Below are positions 42,021-50,286 of a stretch of 64,000 nucleotides of DNA, in pieces. The notes beneath the pieces were generated by a model. It did no database searches and was not told where the DNA came from. It worked only from the letters and a program-made list of their open reading frames with translations. The stretch lies in contig NZ_KB905381.1 of assembly GCF_000379465.1 (NCBI RefSeq), forward strand, positions 1 through 64,000, in the 5' to 3' direction. The translations under genes and the position numbers were made by a program. The number at the start of each line of letters is the position of its first letter. Within the stretch, counting starts at the first letter, position 1. This stretch comes from Sciscionella marina DSM 45152. Lineage in GTDB: Bacteria; Actinomycetota; Actinomycetes; Mycobacteriales; Pseudonocardiaceae.

Positions 42021-43367
42021 ATGAACCTCGCAGTATCTCTCCAAGAGCTCGAAGCACCCGTGGTGCGGCGCAGTGACGTCGTCGTGGTCGGCGGCGGGCC
42101 GGCGGGGGTGAGTGCCGCGGTGGCCGCCGCGCGAACCGGAGCCTCGGTGACCCTGCTCGAGCGGTACGCGGCGCTTGGCGGTCTCGCTTCCGGCGGCATG
42201 GTGCTGGTGCTGGACGATATGTGCAACGGCAGCGAGGTATCGGTCCGCGGCATCGTGGCCGAATACGTCGACCGGCTGCGGCGGATCGGACTCGCGGTGT
42301 ACCCGCCGGAATCCGATCGGATCTCCTCCCCGGAGATGTGGCGGCGGTGGGGGCGCTGGGGCGCGTTCGACTTCCACTCGCACGCCAGCCCGAAACCGAT
42401 CTGCTATGCCGTCGCCTTCGATCCGGACGGCTGGAAGCGCGTGTCCAACGATCTGGTCCGCGACTCCGGGGTGCATCTGCGGTTGCACAGTTGGTTTTCC
42501 CGCCCGGTACTCGAAGACGACCGGCTGCGCGGTGTGGTGTGCGAGACCAAGTCCGGTCCGCAGGCGGTGCTCGGCGACGTCGTGATCGACACGACCGGCG
42601 ATATCGATGTCGCCTCTCGCGCCGGTGCCGCGTATAGCCACGACGGTTATCTGGTGACGCTGGTATTCCGCCTCGGCGGCGTGGACACCGAAGCGGCGCA
42701 ACGGTTCGAGCAGGAAAACCCCCGCGAGGTAAGGGCGATCAACCGCAAGGTCAAGCGGATGCTGGGCGGTGCGTGGGAACTGTGGTGGCTCAAGACGCCT
42801 GTGCCGGGAGTGGTGTGGTGCAACTGTCCACACATGACCGGATACGATGGCGCCGACCCGGAATCCCTCACCGCGGCCGAATTCGACGCGCGGGAACGGA
42901 TCTCCGCGGTGATCGAGTACGTGCGCGCCGAACTGCCGGGTTTCCAGCAGTGTTATCTGGTCGATGTCGCCGAGCAGATCGGGGTGCGCCAGACCAGGCT
43001 GCTGCAGGGCGAATACGTGGTCACCAAGGACGACATCGCCGAACGCAGGCACTTCCCCGATTCGGTCGCGCGTGGTCGGGACTACTACACCCCGTACCGG
43101 GCGCTGTTGCCCCGTGGTGTGGATCAGCTGCTGATCGCCGGGCGGCATTACTCGGCGACACCCGAGGCGCAGCGGATCTCCCGCGAGATCCCGCCGTGTA
43201 TGGCCATGGGGCAGGCTGCGGGTATCGCCGCGGGTGTCGCCGCTGACCGCGGCCAGACCGTGCGCGAGCTCGACCCGGCGCTGATCCAGGCCGGGATGCG
43301 CGAGCAGGACGCCGATCCGGGCGATGTCCCAGCCTCGAACGCCACCGTGGAACTGGAGGTCGTGTGA
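42021..43367 (+). CDS. FAD-dependent oxidoreductase (FAD_oxidored, PF12831 type)
   Basis: 448 residues. DVVVVGGGPAGVSAAVAAAR with TLLERYAALGGLASGGMV at the N-terminus, VVIDTTGDIDVASRAGA (second FAD contact) and the C-terminal LIAGRHYSATPEAQRISREIP. This is the family of large FAD-dependent oxidoreductases related to heterodisulphide-reductase-like and dehydratase-associated flavoproteins. It may oxidise the imported acid or a CoA-bound intermediate. The next gene starts inside its stop (TGATG). Confidence 0.85.
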   Translation: MNLAVSLQELEAPVVRRSDVVVVGGGPAGVSAAVAAARTGASVTLLERYAALGGLASGGMVLVLDDMCNGSEVSVRGIVAEYVDRLRRIGLAVYPPESDRISSPEMWRRWGRWGAFDFHSHASPKPICYAVAFDPDGWKRVSNDLVRDSGVHLRLHSWFSRPVLEDDRLRGVVCETKSGPQAVLGDVVIDTTGDIDVASRAGAAYSHDGYLVTLVFRLGGVDTEAAQRFEQENPREVRAINRKVKRMLGGAWELWWLKTPVPGVVWCNCPHMTGYDGADPESLTAAEFDARERISAVIEYVRAELPGFQQCYLVDVAEQIGVRQTRLLQGEYVVTKDDIAERRHFPDSVARGRDYYTPYRALLPRGVDQLLIAGRHYSATPEAQRISREIPPCMAMGQAAGIAAGVAADRGQTVRELDPALIQAGMREQDADPGDVPASNATVELEVV

Positions 43368-44554
43368 TGAACACCTCGCTGCCGCTCGACGGGGTCACCG
43401 TCATCGACTTCACGCAGGTGTATTTGGGGCCCAGCTGCACCCAGCTGCTCGGCGACTACGGCGCCGATGTCATCAAGATCGAGCGTCCCGGCGCCGGCGA
43501 TCTCTCCCGTACGTCCATTCCGGACCAGGACGGGCCGGACAACCCGATCTTCTTGTCGATCAACCGGAACAAGCGCAGTGTCTCGATCGACACGCGCACC
43601 GAGGAGGGCAGGCGGGTGGTCGCCGGCCTGATCGCCGAGGCCGATGTGGTGGTCAGCAATTTCCGGTCCGGGGTGATGGAGCGGATGGGCTTCGGTTATG
43701 CGGAGTGCCGCCGAGACAATCCCCGGCTGATCTGGGCTTCTGGCACCGGATTCGGCGAACTGGGCCCGTATCGGCACAAGGGTGGCCAGGACGTGATCGC
43801 GCAGGCGTATTCCGGCGTGATGTGGCGGCGGTCGTCGGAGGACATGCCCCTGTCGGTGTACCCGACGACGCTGTGCGACTACACCACTGGAATGCACCTC
43901 ATGCAGGGCGTGCTGCTCGCGCTGCTGAATCGGGAACGTACCGGTGAGGGGCAGAAGGTCGAGGTGAGTATGTACGACTCGATGCTGCACATGCAGATGC
44001 AGGAAGCGTGCATGCAGCTCAACCGCGGCCGCGAGGTCAACTGGGCGGCGATGCCGCTTTCCGGCGTGTTCGAGACGAGCGACGGTGCGGTGTGCATGGT
44101 CGGTGCGTTCAAACAGAATCCGCTGCGCGACATCAGCACCGCGCTCGAACTGAACGAGGATCTTTCGGACCGGCCGGAGTACGCGAGCCTGGAGTTGCAG
44201 TTCGAGCGCAAACCCGAGCTGCAGCGGATCTTCCGGAAGGCGTTCGCGACCAACACCACGGAGTACTGGGTGAAACGACTGGAGGAACAGGACATCCTCT
44301 GCGCGCCGGTGCGATCCCTGGCCGAGGCGCTGGATGACGAGCAGACCGCGGTGAACCGCATGATGGTGGAGATGCGGCACCCGACAGCCGGGAGGGTACG
44401 GGCCCTGGCCGCACCGATCGGTCTTTCCGAAACACCACCGCGCGTGCGGCGGGTACCGCCCCTGCTCGGCGAGCACAACGACGAGGTGTTGGCCGAGCAC
44501 GGTTATGACGCCGAACGCACCGAGGCGCTGAAGGCCGCCGGGGTGCTGCGGTGA
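43367..44554 (+). CDS. Class III CoA-transferase (CaiB/BaiF family)
   Basis: 395 residues. Formyl-CoA-transferase fold: GVTVIDFTQVYLGPSCTQLL, LGDYGADVIKIERPGAGDLS, NRNKRSVSIDTRTEEGR, GGQDVIAQAYSGVMW (catalytic Asp in GGQD) and LLALLNRERTGEGQKVEVSM. These move CoA between carboxylic acids and so activate the substrate without ATP. The ATG at 43367 is preferred over GTG at 43364 because GGAGG is seven bases away. Followed directly by an enoyl-CoA hydratase, giving an activation-hydration pair. Confidence 0.92.
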   Translation: MNTSLPLDGVTVIDFTQVYLGPSCTQLLGDYGADVIKIERPGAGDLSRTSIPDQDGPDNPIFLSINRNKRSVSIDTRTEEGRRVVAGLIAEADVVVSNFRSGVMERMGFGYAECRRDNPRLIWASGTGFGELGPYRHKGGQDVIAQAYSGVMWRRSSEDMPLSVYPTTLCDYTTGMHLMQGVLLALLNRERTGEGQKVEVSMYDSMLHMQMQEACMQLNRGREVNWAAMPLSGVFETSDGAVCMVGAFKQNPLRDISTALELNEDLSDRPEYASLELQFERKPELQRIFRKAFATNTTEYWVKRLEEQDILCAPVRSLAEALDDEQTAVNRMMVEMRHPTAGRVRALAAPIGLSETPPRVRRVPPLLGEHNDEVLAEHGYDAERTEALKAAGVLR

Positions 44555-45336
44555 GCGAGCAGGTGCTTTTCGAGCTCGACGGACACGTTGCCAGGGTGAC
44601 CATCGATCGGCCGGCGGTGCTCAACGCCGTCGCCCCGGAAACACAAGCGCGGCTGTGCGAGATCTGGGACGCGATCGAGGCCGACCCCCGGGTTCGCGTC
44701 GTGGTGCTGACCGGCGCGGGTGACCGGGCGTTCTGTGTCGGCGCGGACATGTCGGCGAACGCGATCGAGAAGACGGGACTGCGGTTCTGGGCGGACGAAC
44801 CGGAGACCGGGTTCGGTGGGCTGTGTCTGCGCACGACGCTCGATGTTCCGGTGATCGCGCGGGTCAACGGCTACGCGCTCGGCGGTGGCATGGAAATGGT
44901 GCTCGGCTGCGACATCGTGATCGCCAGCGAGCACGCGAAGTTCGGCCTCACCGAGCCACGCGTCGGGCGGCTCCCGCTCGGCGGCGGCGTCGCACAGCTG
45001 GTGCGAAGGCTCCCGCACACCCAGGCGATGGGCTTACTGCTCACCGGGCGCCGGGCTGGTGCGGCCGAACTGCAAAGCATGGGTCTGGTCAACGAGGTCG
45101 CCCCGGAAGCAGAACTGGACGCGGTCGTCGATCGGTGGGTCGAGGATGTGCTGGCGTGCGCGCCGACCTCGTTGCGCGCGATCAAGCAGATCGTGCAACG
45201 CACCTCGGGCATGAGTGCGCGTGAGGCGTGGGCAGCACGGTTGCCCGCGCTGATGGCAGCGCTCGACAGCCAGGACAGCGTGGAGGGCGTGCGCGCCTTT
45301 CAGGAGAAGCGCCCACCCGAGTGGCCGGGCCGATGA
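44551..45336 (+). CDS. Enoyl-CoA hydratase/isomerase family protein
   Basis: 261 residues. Crotonase fold: RVTIDRPAVLNAV, GDRAFCVGADMS (first oxyanion loop), NGYALGGGMEMVLGCDIVIA (second oxyanion loop), FGLTEPRVGRLPLGGG. In typical hydratases the two catalytic Glu fall at the GGGxE and EP positions; here GGGME and TEPRVG keep both. GTG start overlaps the CoA-transferase stop (GTGA). It would hydrate or isomerise the CoA ester made upstream. Confidence 0.9.
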   Translation: MSEQVLFELDGHVARVTIDRPAVLNAVAPETQARLCEIWDAIEADPRVRVVVLTGAGDRAFCVGADMSANAIEKTGLRFWADEPETGFGGLCLRTTLDVPVIARVNGYALGGGMEMVLGCDIVIASEHAKFGLTEPRVGRLPLGGGVAQLVRRLPHTQAMGLLLTGRRAGAAELQSMGLVNEVAPEAELDAVVDRWVEDVLACAPTSLRAIKQIVQRTSGMSAREAWAARLPALMAALDSQDSVEGVRAFQEKRPPEWPGR

Positions 45337-46241
45337 CAGAAGGGAATCCGATGCTGGATGCCGGTGTGTGGGGTGTCGTGGCGACCCCGTTCACGGGATC
45401 GACCCTCGAGCTCGACGAGCCGAGCCTGGCACGGCTCGTCGAACACTACGCGGGACTCGGGGTCGCCGGGTTGACCGTGCTGGGCGTGTTCGGCGAAGCG
45501 GCAAGGCTGGCGTCCGCCGAACGCCGTGCGGTGCTGGAGACGGTACTGGACAGTGCCGAGCTGCCGCTGGTGGTCGGTGCGACCGGACTGGCCACCGCAC
45601 CGGTGATCGACGAGGTCGAATCGGCCCTCGAGCTCGCCGGTTCCCGGTTGGCCGGGGCGATGGTGCAGGTCAACTCAGCCGATCCCCGGGTGCTTTCCCG
45701 CCATCTCGCCGCGGTGCACGAGGCGACCGGGGCGGGTTTGGTTGTGCAGGACTACCCGCTCGTTTCCGGTGTCCACATCGGACCCGCGGAGCTCGCCACC
45801 GCGTTGTCCTCGACGCCGGGCGTGGTCGCGGTGAAGGCAGAGGCCCCGCCGACGACCACCGCGATCGCCGGCCTCACCGGGGCGCTCGATGTGCCGGTAT
45901 TCGGTGGGCTCGGCGGGGTCGGGCTGCTTGACGAGCTGGCCGCGGGCTCGGCGGGCGCGATGACCGGCTTTTCCTTCCCGGAAGGCCTGCTCGCGTGCGT
46001 GGCGGCATGGCGTGCCCAGGGATACGCGGCGGCCAGGGAGGCGTTCCTGCCGTATCTGCCGCTGGTGAACTTCGAGCAGCAGGCGAACGTGGCGCTGGCG
46101 ATTCGCAAGGAGTGCCTGCGCCGGCGCGGATTCATCATGGACTCGGGTGTGCGCCCGCCCGCGGCTTCACTGCCGGGAACACTGCGCGAACAGCTGAACC
46201 GGCATGTCACCGCGGTGACGACGATGATGGAGGTTGACTAG
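45333..46241 (+). CDS. DapA-family lyase/dehydratase (DHDPS superfamily)
   Basis: 302 residues. Class I aldolase fold of the DHDPS/NAL family: GVVATPFT, VLGVFGEAARL (in place of GTTGE), LVVQDYPL with the conserved Tyr, and GVVAVKAEAPPT with the Schiff-base Lys. Members include 5-keto-4-deoxyglucarate dehydratase, KDG aldolase and pyruvate-dependent lyases. With the ketoglutarate-semialdehyde-dehydrogenase-like enzyme two genes downstream, dehydratase/decarboxylase chemistry that gives a semialdehyde is plausible. ATG at 45333 overlaps the previous stop (ATGA); the ATG at 45351 has a better ribosome site (AAGGGA). Confidence 0.85.
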   Translation: MTEGNPMLDAGVWGVVATPFTGSTLELDEPSLARLVEHYAGLGVAGLTVLGVFGEAARLASAERRAVLETVLDSAELPLVVGATGLATAPVIDEVESALELAGSRLAGAMVQVNSADPRVLSRHLAAVHEATGAGLVVQDYPLVSGVHIGPAELATALSSTPGVVAVKAEAPPTTTAIAGLTGALDVPVFGGLGGVGLLDELAAGSAGAMTGFSFPEGLLACVAAWRAQGYAAAREAFLPYLPLVNFEQQANVALAIRKECLRRRGFIMDSGVRPPAASLPGTLREQLNRHVTAVTTMMEVD

Positions 46242-47015
46242 ATGGATCTCGGATTGGCCGGTCGCTCGGCGATCGTGTGTGCTTCGACCGGTGGGCTCGG
46301 CGAAGCGATCGCCCGTGCGCTGGCCGCGGAAGGCGCCAACGTCGTGGTCAGTGGACGGCGCGGGGAGCGGGCACGGGCGATCGCGGCGGATCTGCCCTCG
46401 GCGATCGGAGTCGAGGTCGACCTGACCGCCGAGGACGGGCCGGGTCGACTCGTCGAGGCCGCCGAAGCCGAGTTCGGCACGATTGACGTGCTGGTGCTCA
46501 ACGGACCGGGGCCGAAACCCGGAGCCGCCGTGGAAACCACTGTCGAGGACGTGGAGGCGGCGGTGGCCTCGTTGGTCCGCCCGCAGCTGCGGCTGGCGAA
46601 CCGGTTGTTGCCGGGGATGCGCCAACGCGGCTGGGGCCGGATCCTGGCGGTCGGCTCGAGTGGTGTGCAGGCTCCGATCCCGAACCTTGCGCTGTCCAAC
46701 CTCGGCCGCGCCGCACTCGCCGGATACCTCAAGACCCTCGCCGCGGAGGTCGCCGCGGATGGTGTGACGGTGAATTTGCTGCTGCCCGGCCGAATCGCGA
46801 CCGACCGGGTGGCAAGCCTGGACAGGGCCGATGCCGAACGCGGTGGCAAGGACGTCGAGGCCGTGCGGAGCGCGGCCCTGGCGAACATTCCCGCCGGCCG
46901 GTACGGCGATCCCACGGAGTTCGGCGCGGCGGCCGCGTTCTTGTGCGGCGGGCCGAGTTCCTATCTGACCGGTACCGCGCTGCGCTGTGATGGCGGCATG
47001 GTGCCGACGCTGTAG
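46242..47015 (+). CDS. Atypical short-chain dehydrogenase/reductase
   Basis: 257 residues. Rossmann fold with SAIVCASTGGLGEAIARALA (TGxxxGxG as STGGLGEA) and LVLNGPGPKPG in place of NNAG. The catalytic region reads VGSSGVQAPIPNLALSNLGR: the Ser is present but the Tyr and Lys of YxxxK are not, as in the divergent SDR group with a PIPNLALSN motif. Activity may therefore differ from simple ketone reduction. The start codon follows the DapA-like stop directly and GGAGG lies inside that gene. Confidence 0.87.
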   Translation: MDLGLAGRSAIVCASTGGLGEAIARALAAEGANVVVSGRRGERARAIAADLPSAIGVEVDLTAEDGPGRLVEAAEAEFGTIDVLVLNGPGPKPGAAVETTVEDVEAAVASLVRPQLRLANRLLPGMRQRGWGRILAVGSSGVQAPIPNLALSNLGRAALAGYLKTLAAEVAADGVTVNLLLPGRIATDRVASLDRADAERGGKDVEAVRSAALANIPAGRYGDPTEFGAAAAFLCGGPSSYLTGTALRCDGGMVPTL

Positions 47016-47035
47016 TACATCCGAGAAGGAGTGTC

Positions 47036-48466
47036 ATGACGACGAAGGTGCGGCATCTCATCGGTGGCGAGTGGATCGGTGAGCCCGAGCGGGAACGGTA
47101 CAATCCGGCGCGTCCGGACGAGGTCACGGTACGTGCCCCGGCAGGGGACGAGTCCACGGTGTCCGATGCGCTGGCCGCGGCGGAGGACGCGCGGGGCGCC
47201 TGGGCGGCGACGCCGGCGCCGACACGTGGCGCGATCCTGTTGGATGCGGCCGAGATCCTGCGATCCCGACACGAGGAGACCGCGACCGAACTGGTGTGTG
47301 AAGAGGGCAAGACACTGGCCGAGGCTCGCGGCGAGGTGCGCCGAGCGATCGATGTGCTGCGCTACTTCGGCTCGCACGGTTGGCAAAGTACCGGTGCGGT
47401 GTTCCCGAGCGGCACTCCGGACACGAACGTGTTCACCCGTCCCGAGCCGCTCGGCGTGGTCGGGCTCATTACGCCGTGGAACTTCCCGATCGCCATCCCC
47501 GCGTGGAAACTGGCCCCAGCGCTGATCAGTGGCAACACCGTGGTGCTCAAGCCGGCAGAGCTCACCCCGGCCTCGGCGACGAACCTGGCCGCCGCGCTCG
47601 TCGAGGCCGGTCTTCCTGCCGGCGTGCTGAATCTCGTGCACGGCAAGGGATCCGTGCTCGGTGCCGCGCTCGCCGAGCGGGACTCGGTGTGTGCAGTGTC
47701 GTTCACCGGTTCCACGGAGGTCGGGCTGCGGCTGCATCAGGTCGTTTCCGCGCGCCGGGCACGCGTGCAACTCGAGATGGGCGGCAAGAACGCCTATCTC
47801 GTGCTCGACGACGCCGATCCGGCCGCCGCGGCGCGCGTCGTCGCGGCCGGCGCGTTCGGGCTGACCGGGCAAGCGTGCACGGCGACCTCCCGTGTCTACT
47901 GCACTCCGGGGGTCCGCGCGGCGTTCACCGAGGCGCTCGTCAGGGAGACCGAACGCTTCCGGCCCGGCGATGGTCTGGAAGCGGACACCACGATGGGGCC
48001 GGTGGTCAGCCCGGTTCAGCTGGCAGCGGACCTGTCCGCGATCGAACGTGCGCGCGCCCAGGGCGCCTCGGTGGCGACTGGTGGCCAGCACGAGGGCTCA
48101 TTCCTCGCACCGACGGTGCTCACCGGGGTGGCCCACGAGCATGACGTCGCCAGGCATGAAGTGTTCGGCCCAGTGGTTGCCGTTGTTCCGGTCGCCGGCT
48201 ACGAGGAAGGGCTCGCACTGGTGAACGACTCCAGCTACGGTCTCACCGCCGGCCTGTGCACCAACGACCTCGCGCTCGCGCACCACTTCGCCGCGCACGC
48301 CGAGGCCGGAGTGGTGAAGGTGAACCGCCCGACAACCGGGCTCGATCTCAACGTGCCGTTCGGCGGGGTGAAGGACTCTTCCTCCAATACCTTCCGCGAG
48401 CAGGGCCCGACCGCGGTCGATTTCTACACCTGGACCAAGACCGTCTACATGGGACACGATCACTGA
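47036..48466 (+). CDS. Aldehyde dehydrogenase, 2,5-dioxovalerate (ketoglutarate semialdehyde) dehydrogenase-like
   Basis: 476 residues. NAD(P)-[23 protein letters not shown] (NAD site), [22 protein letters not shown] (catalytic Glu) and [15 protein letters not shown] (catalytic Cys). The tail [20 protein letters not shown] is characteristic of alpha-ketoglutarate-semialdehyde dehydrogenases (GucD/YcbD type). That family oxidises the semialdehyde produced by a DapA-type dehydratase in glucarate, arabinose and hydroxyproline routes; the gene pair here suggests the same ending, feeding 2-oxoglutarate to the TCA cycle. Last gene of the operon. Confidence 0.9.
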   Translation: MTTKVRHLIGGEWIGEPERERYNPARPDEVTVRAPAGDESTVSDALAAAEDARGAWAATPAPTRGAILLDAAEILRSRHEETATELVCEEGKTLAEARGEVRRAIDVLRYFGSHGWQSTGAVFPSGTPDTNVFTRPEPLGVVGLITPWNFPIAIPAWKLAPALISGNTVVLKPAELTPASATNLAAALVEAGLPAGVLNLVHGKGSVLGAALAERDSVCAVSFTGSTEVGLRLHQVVSARRARVQLEMGGKNAYLVLDDADPAAAARVVAAGAFGLTGQACTATSRVYCTPGVRAAFTEALVRETERFRPGDGLEADTTMGPVVSPVQLAADLSAIERARAQGASVATGGQHEGSFLAPTVLTGVAHEHDVARHEVFGPVVAVVPVAGYEEGLALVNDSSYGLTAGLCTNDLALAHHFAAHAEAGVVKVNRPTTGLDLNVPFGGVKDSSSNTFREQGPTAVDFYTWTKTVYMGHDH

Positions 48467-48633
48467 TCGGGCTTCGCTACACCACAATTGTCGGCGCCCC
48501 CGTCTCGATCGAGGGTGGGTCGGTAACGGGTTCGGTGGTTTCGACTCCGGGCCGTTCGTTGCTACGTCGGATGATGAAGATGGTTCGTTTGAGGATGGCG
48601 GTTTCTTCTTGGCGGCCACCGGAATCGGTGATC

Positions 48634-49070
48634 GGCCCTGCTGCGTGTCAGATGAGGTGAGTAGCACGGGGTAGTCGAGTGGTTCGGTGAGCTGGAGCTG
48701 GTTTGCGAGGTCGGTGGGGTTGTCGGAGTTCTCGGGTCGATGGATCCTCGCGAGCACCGATGCGCCCGTGTGAGGTCGTACTCGTCGAGGATGTCGCTCT
48801 GCCTCCGCATGTTCGGCAGCGCTGTGTGGACGGCTTCGACGAGGGTGTTGTCGGTCAGCTCGATACGTTCGGCGGAAGACGTTCGGCCGTGAGGTTGGTG
48901 GTGGCCAGTGGGGTTGGGGCGCAGCTTAGGTCGGCGAGGCGGTCGATGAGCACGCGGTGGGTGTTCTTCGGGCATCGCTCGGTCGGAGCTACGCAGTCCG
49001 GCTTCGAGGTGTGCCAGTGGTGCGCTGGCGGCGTTGGCGGTCGCGACGGGCGATGCGGTCCAGTCTCCTG
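48634..49070 (-). pseudogene. wecB: UDP-GlcNAc 2-epimerase (WecB)-like remnant
   Basis: Minus strand, three frames in correct order: LAHLEAGLRSSDRAMPEE (near 49020-48970), HRVLIDRLADLSCAP, then RIELTDNTLVEAVHTALPN and MRRQSDILDEYDL, then VLARIHRPENSDNPTDLANQ. These align with the WecB/MnaA segments HVEAGLRSxDRxMPEExNR, VLTDRLSDLLFAPT, GNTxVDAV and ATLHRPENVDDPxxL. The N-terminal TRPE part and the C-terminus are missing and at least two frameshifts are needed. A relic of a cell-surface sugar gene. The flanking 48467-48633 shows nothing else. Confidence 0.72.
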
Positions 49071-49154
49071 CCGTGTCGCTGCTGTTCTCGCGGGACGCAG
49101 ACCGGCGTGTTCGACCGCCGCGCGCGGGCTGCCGATCGGCTCAGGTCCCGGGTT

Positions 49155-49322
49155 TCAGCCAGGATGTTCCTCGTAATAATCGATGGCGCGCTGGCTGTTT
49201 GTGCCGACCTGGTCAGGAAGCTTGGTGTGGACAGCGACGAGGATACGGTTGCGGTCGATCACGCTGCCGGCTTGCAGCGGTTGGAAAGATTCCGGAAGGG
49301 ACGCATCAGTGATCCTCTCGTG
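49155..49322 (-). pseudogene. Unidentified C-terminal gene remnant
   Basis: An open minus-strand frame of 55 codons with strongly coding composition: ERITDASLPESFQPLQAGSV, IDRNRILVAVHTKLPDQVG and TNSQRAIDYYEEHPG, then a stop at 49155. There is no start codon or ribosome site after the upstream stop at 49323-49325. I do not recognise the family. It lies between the WecB-like remnant and the GntR gene. Confidence 0.4.
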
Positions 49323-49393
49323 CTATCACTGTTGATCCGCACGAGTCGATTCTGCGCCAGGCAAGCACCCACAGTCTCCGTGTGAGCAGAGAA

Positions 49394-49404
49394 TCGTAGG
49401 ACAG
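49394..49404. promoter_or_regulatory. Second GntR/FCD operator candidate
   Basis: TCGTAGGACAG matches 9 of 11 bases of the reverse complement (TTGTAGGACAA) of the site at 50275, with an identical GTAGGAC core. It lies 42 bp before the GntR start codon, suggesting autoregulation. Confidence 0.45.
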
Positions 49405-49445
49405 GGTGGTTCGCCCCTCATGTCCGACGCTGTCATCATTGGGTT

Positions 49446-50135
49446 ATGCCCACGTCGTCGACGCCAAACGGTGAAGTGTCCGCTGTCGATCGCATCGCCG
49501 AAGAACTGCGAGAGCGAATCCGGCGGGGCCAGCTGGTCGGGGGGCAGCGGCTGATCGAGGCGGATTGGACCCGGGAGTTGCAGGTCAGTCGCGGCCCCGT
49601 GCGGGAGGCTTTCGGGCGACTGGCCGCGGAGGGGCTCGTCATTGTCGAGCGCAAGCGCGGCGCCGTAGTCCGACGACTGAACACCAAGGACATCCTCGAC
49701 CTCTACGAGGCGCGTGCGGCGATCGAGGGCCAGGCGGCGGCCGCCGCCGCGCGGTGCGTCGGCGCCGCTGATAACCGCACCCGGCTGGAACAGGTCCTGC
49801 ACGAGCATCAGCGGTTCCTCGACGGGGGCGAGTTCAGCCATTACCTCGGCGTGAATGAGAACTTTCACCGGGTCATCCTGGAAATCGCCGACAACGACAT
49901 CCTGCAGCGCCTGGGGCGGCAGCTCCATGTCATGGCCTATCACCTACAGACCACGCGGGTGTCCCGAGCGACGACCCCCGTGCCGCTGCTCAGTGTCGCC
50001 GATTCGGCTCGGTTTCACTGCGATATCACCGAGGCGGTCCTTGCCGGGAAGTCCGAGCAGGCCGAGCGGCTGATGCGCGAGCACCTGATGACGACGCGTG
50101 ACGGCATCTTGGAAGTTGACCGGCGCGGCGAATAG
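49446..50135 (+). CDS. GntR-family regulator, FadR/FCD subfamily
   Basis: 229 residues. Winged helix (DRIAEELRERIRRGQLVGGQ, RLIEADWTRELQVSRGPVRE AFGRL region) and an all-helical FCD ligand domain with metal-type His positions (NENFHRVILEIADN, SARFHCDITEAV, REHLMTTRDG). FCD proteins sense organic acids through a metal-bound ligand. It precedes the operon at 50287; two copies of a TNGTAGGACNA-like site flank it, one before its own start and one over the operon promoter. Confidence 0.93.
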   Translation: MPTSSTPNGEVSAVDRIAEELRERIRRGQLVGGQRLIEADWTRELQVSRGPVREAFGRLAAEGLVIVERKRGAVVRRLNTKDILDLYEARAAIEGQAAAAAARCVGAADNRTRLEQVLHEHQRFLDGGEFSHYLGVNENFHRVILEIADNDILQRLGRQLHVMAYHLQTTRVSRATTPVPLLSVADSARFHCDITEAVLAGKSEQAERLMREHLMTTRDGILEVDRRGE

Positions 50136-50249
50136 GCGCGCCGCGGTGAGTAGTAGCGCCCCGGAAGTCGTCTGCAGGCACCGGTCGTGAGTGGGCCCGC
50201 GGGACTCCAACCCGGCTCAACACTCATGACCGGCAACCAAGCGCGCCGC

Positions 50250-50278
50250 TTGACGGAAAACTTGTCGGCTTCTATTGT
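50250..50278 (+). promoter_or_regulatory. Strong promoter of the GntR-controlled operon
   Basis: TTGACG at 50250-50255 and TATTGT at 50273-50278 with a 17-bp spacer. Transcription would begin at about 50285-50287, which is the ATG itself, so the mRNA is probably leaderless; no Shine-Dalgarno precedes that ATG. Confidence 0.72.
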
Positions 50279-50285
50279 CCTACAA
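50275..50285. promoter_or_regulatory. GntR/FCD operator over the -10 box
   Basis: TTGTCCTACAA is a TTGT-N3-ACAA palindrome, the usual shape for FCD-type GntR operators (T-x-GT-N3-AC-x-A). It overlaps the -10 hexamer and start site, so binding would block transcription. Confidence 0.68.
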
Positions 50286-50286
50286 C

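Noticed and set aside
40614-43148. Long open minus-strand frame (about 840 codons) opposite the MFS and flavoprotein genes
   Set aside because: Antisense shadow of two clear genes; the His/Gln/Arg-rich translation has no recognisable fold.
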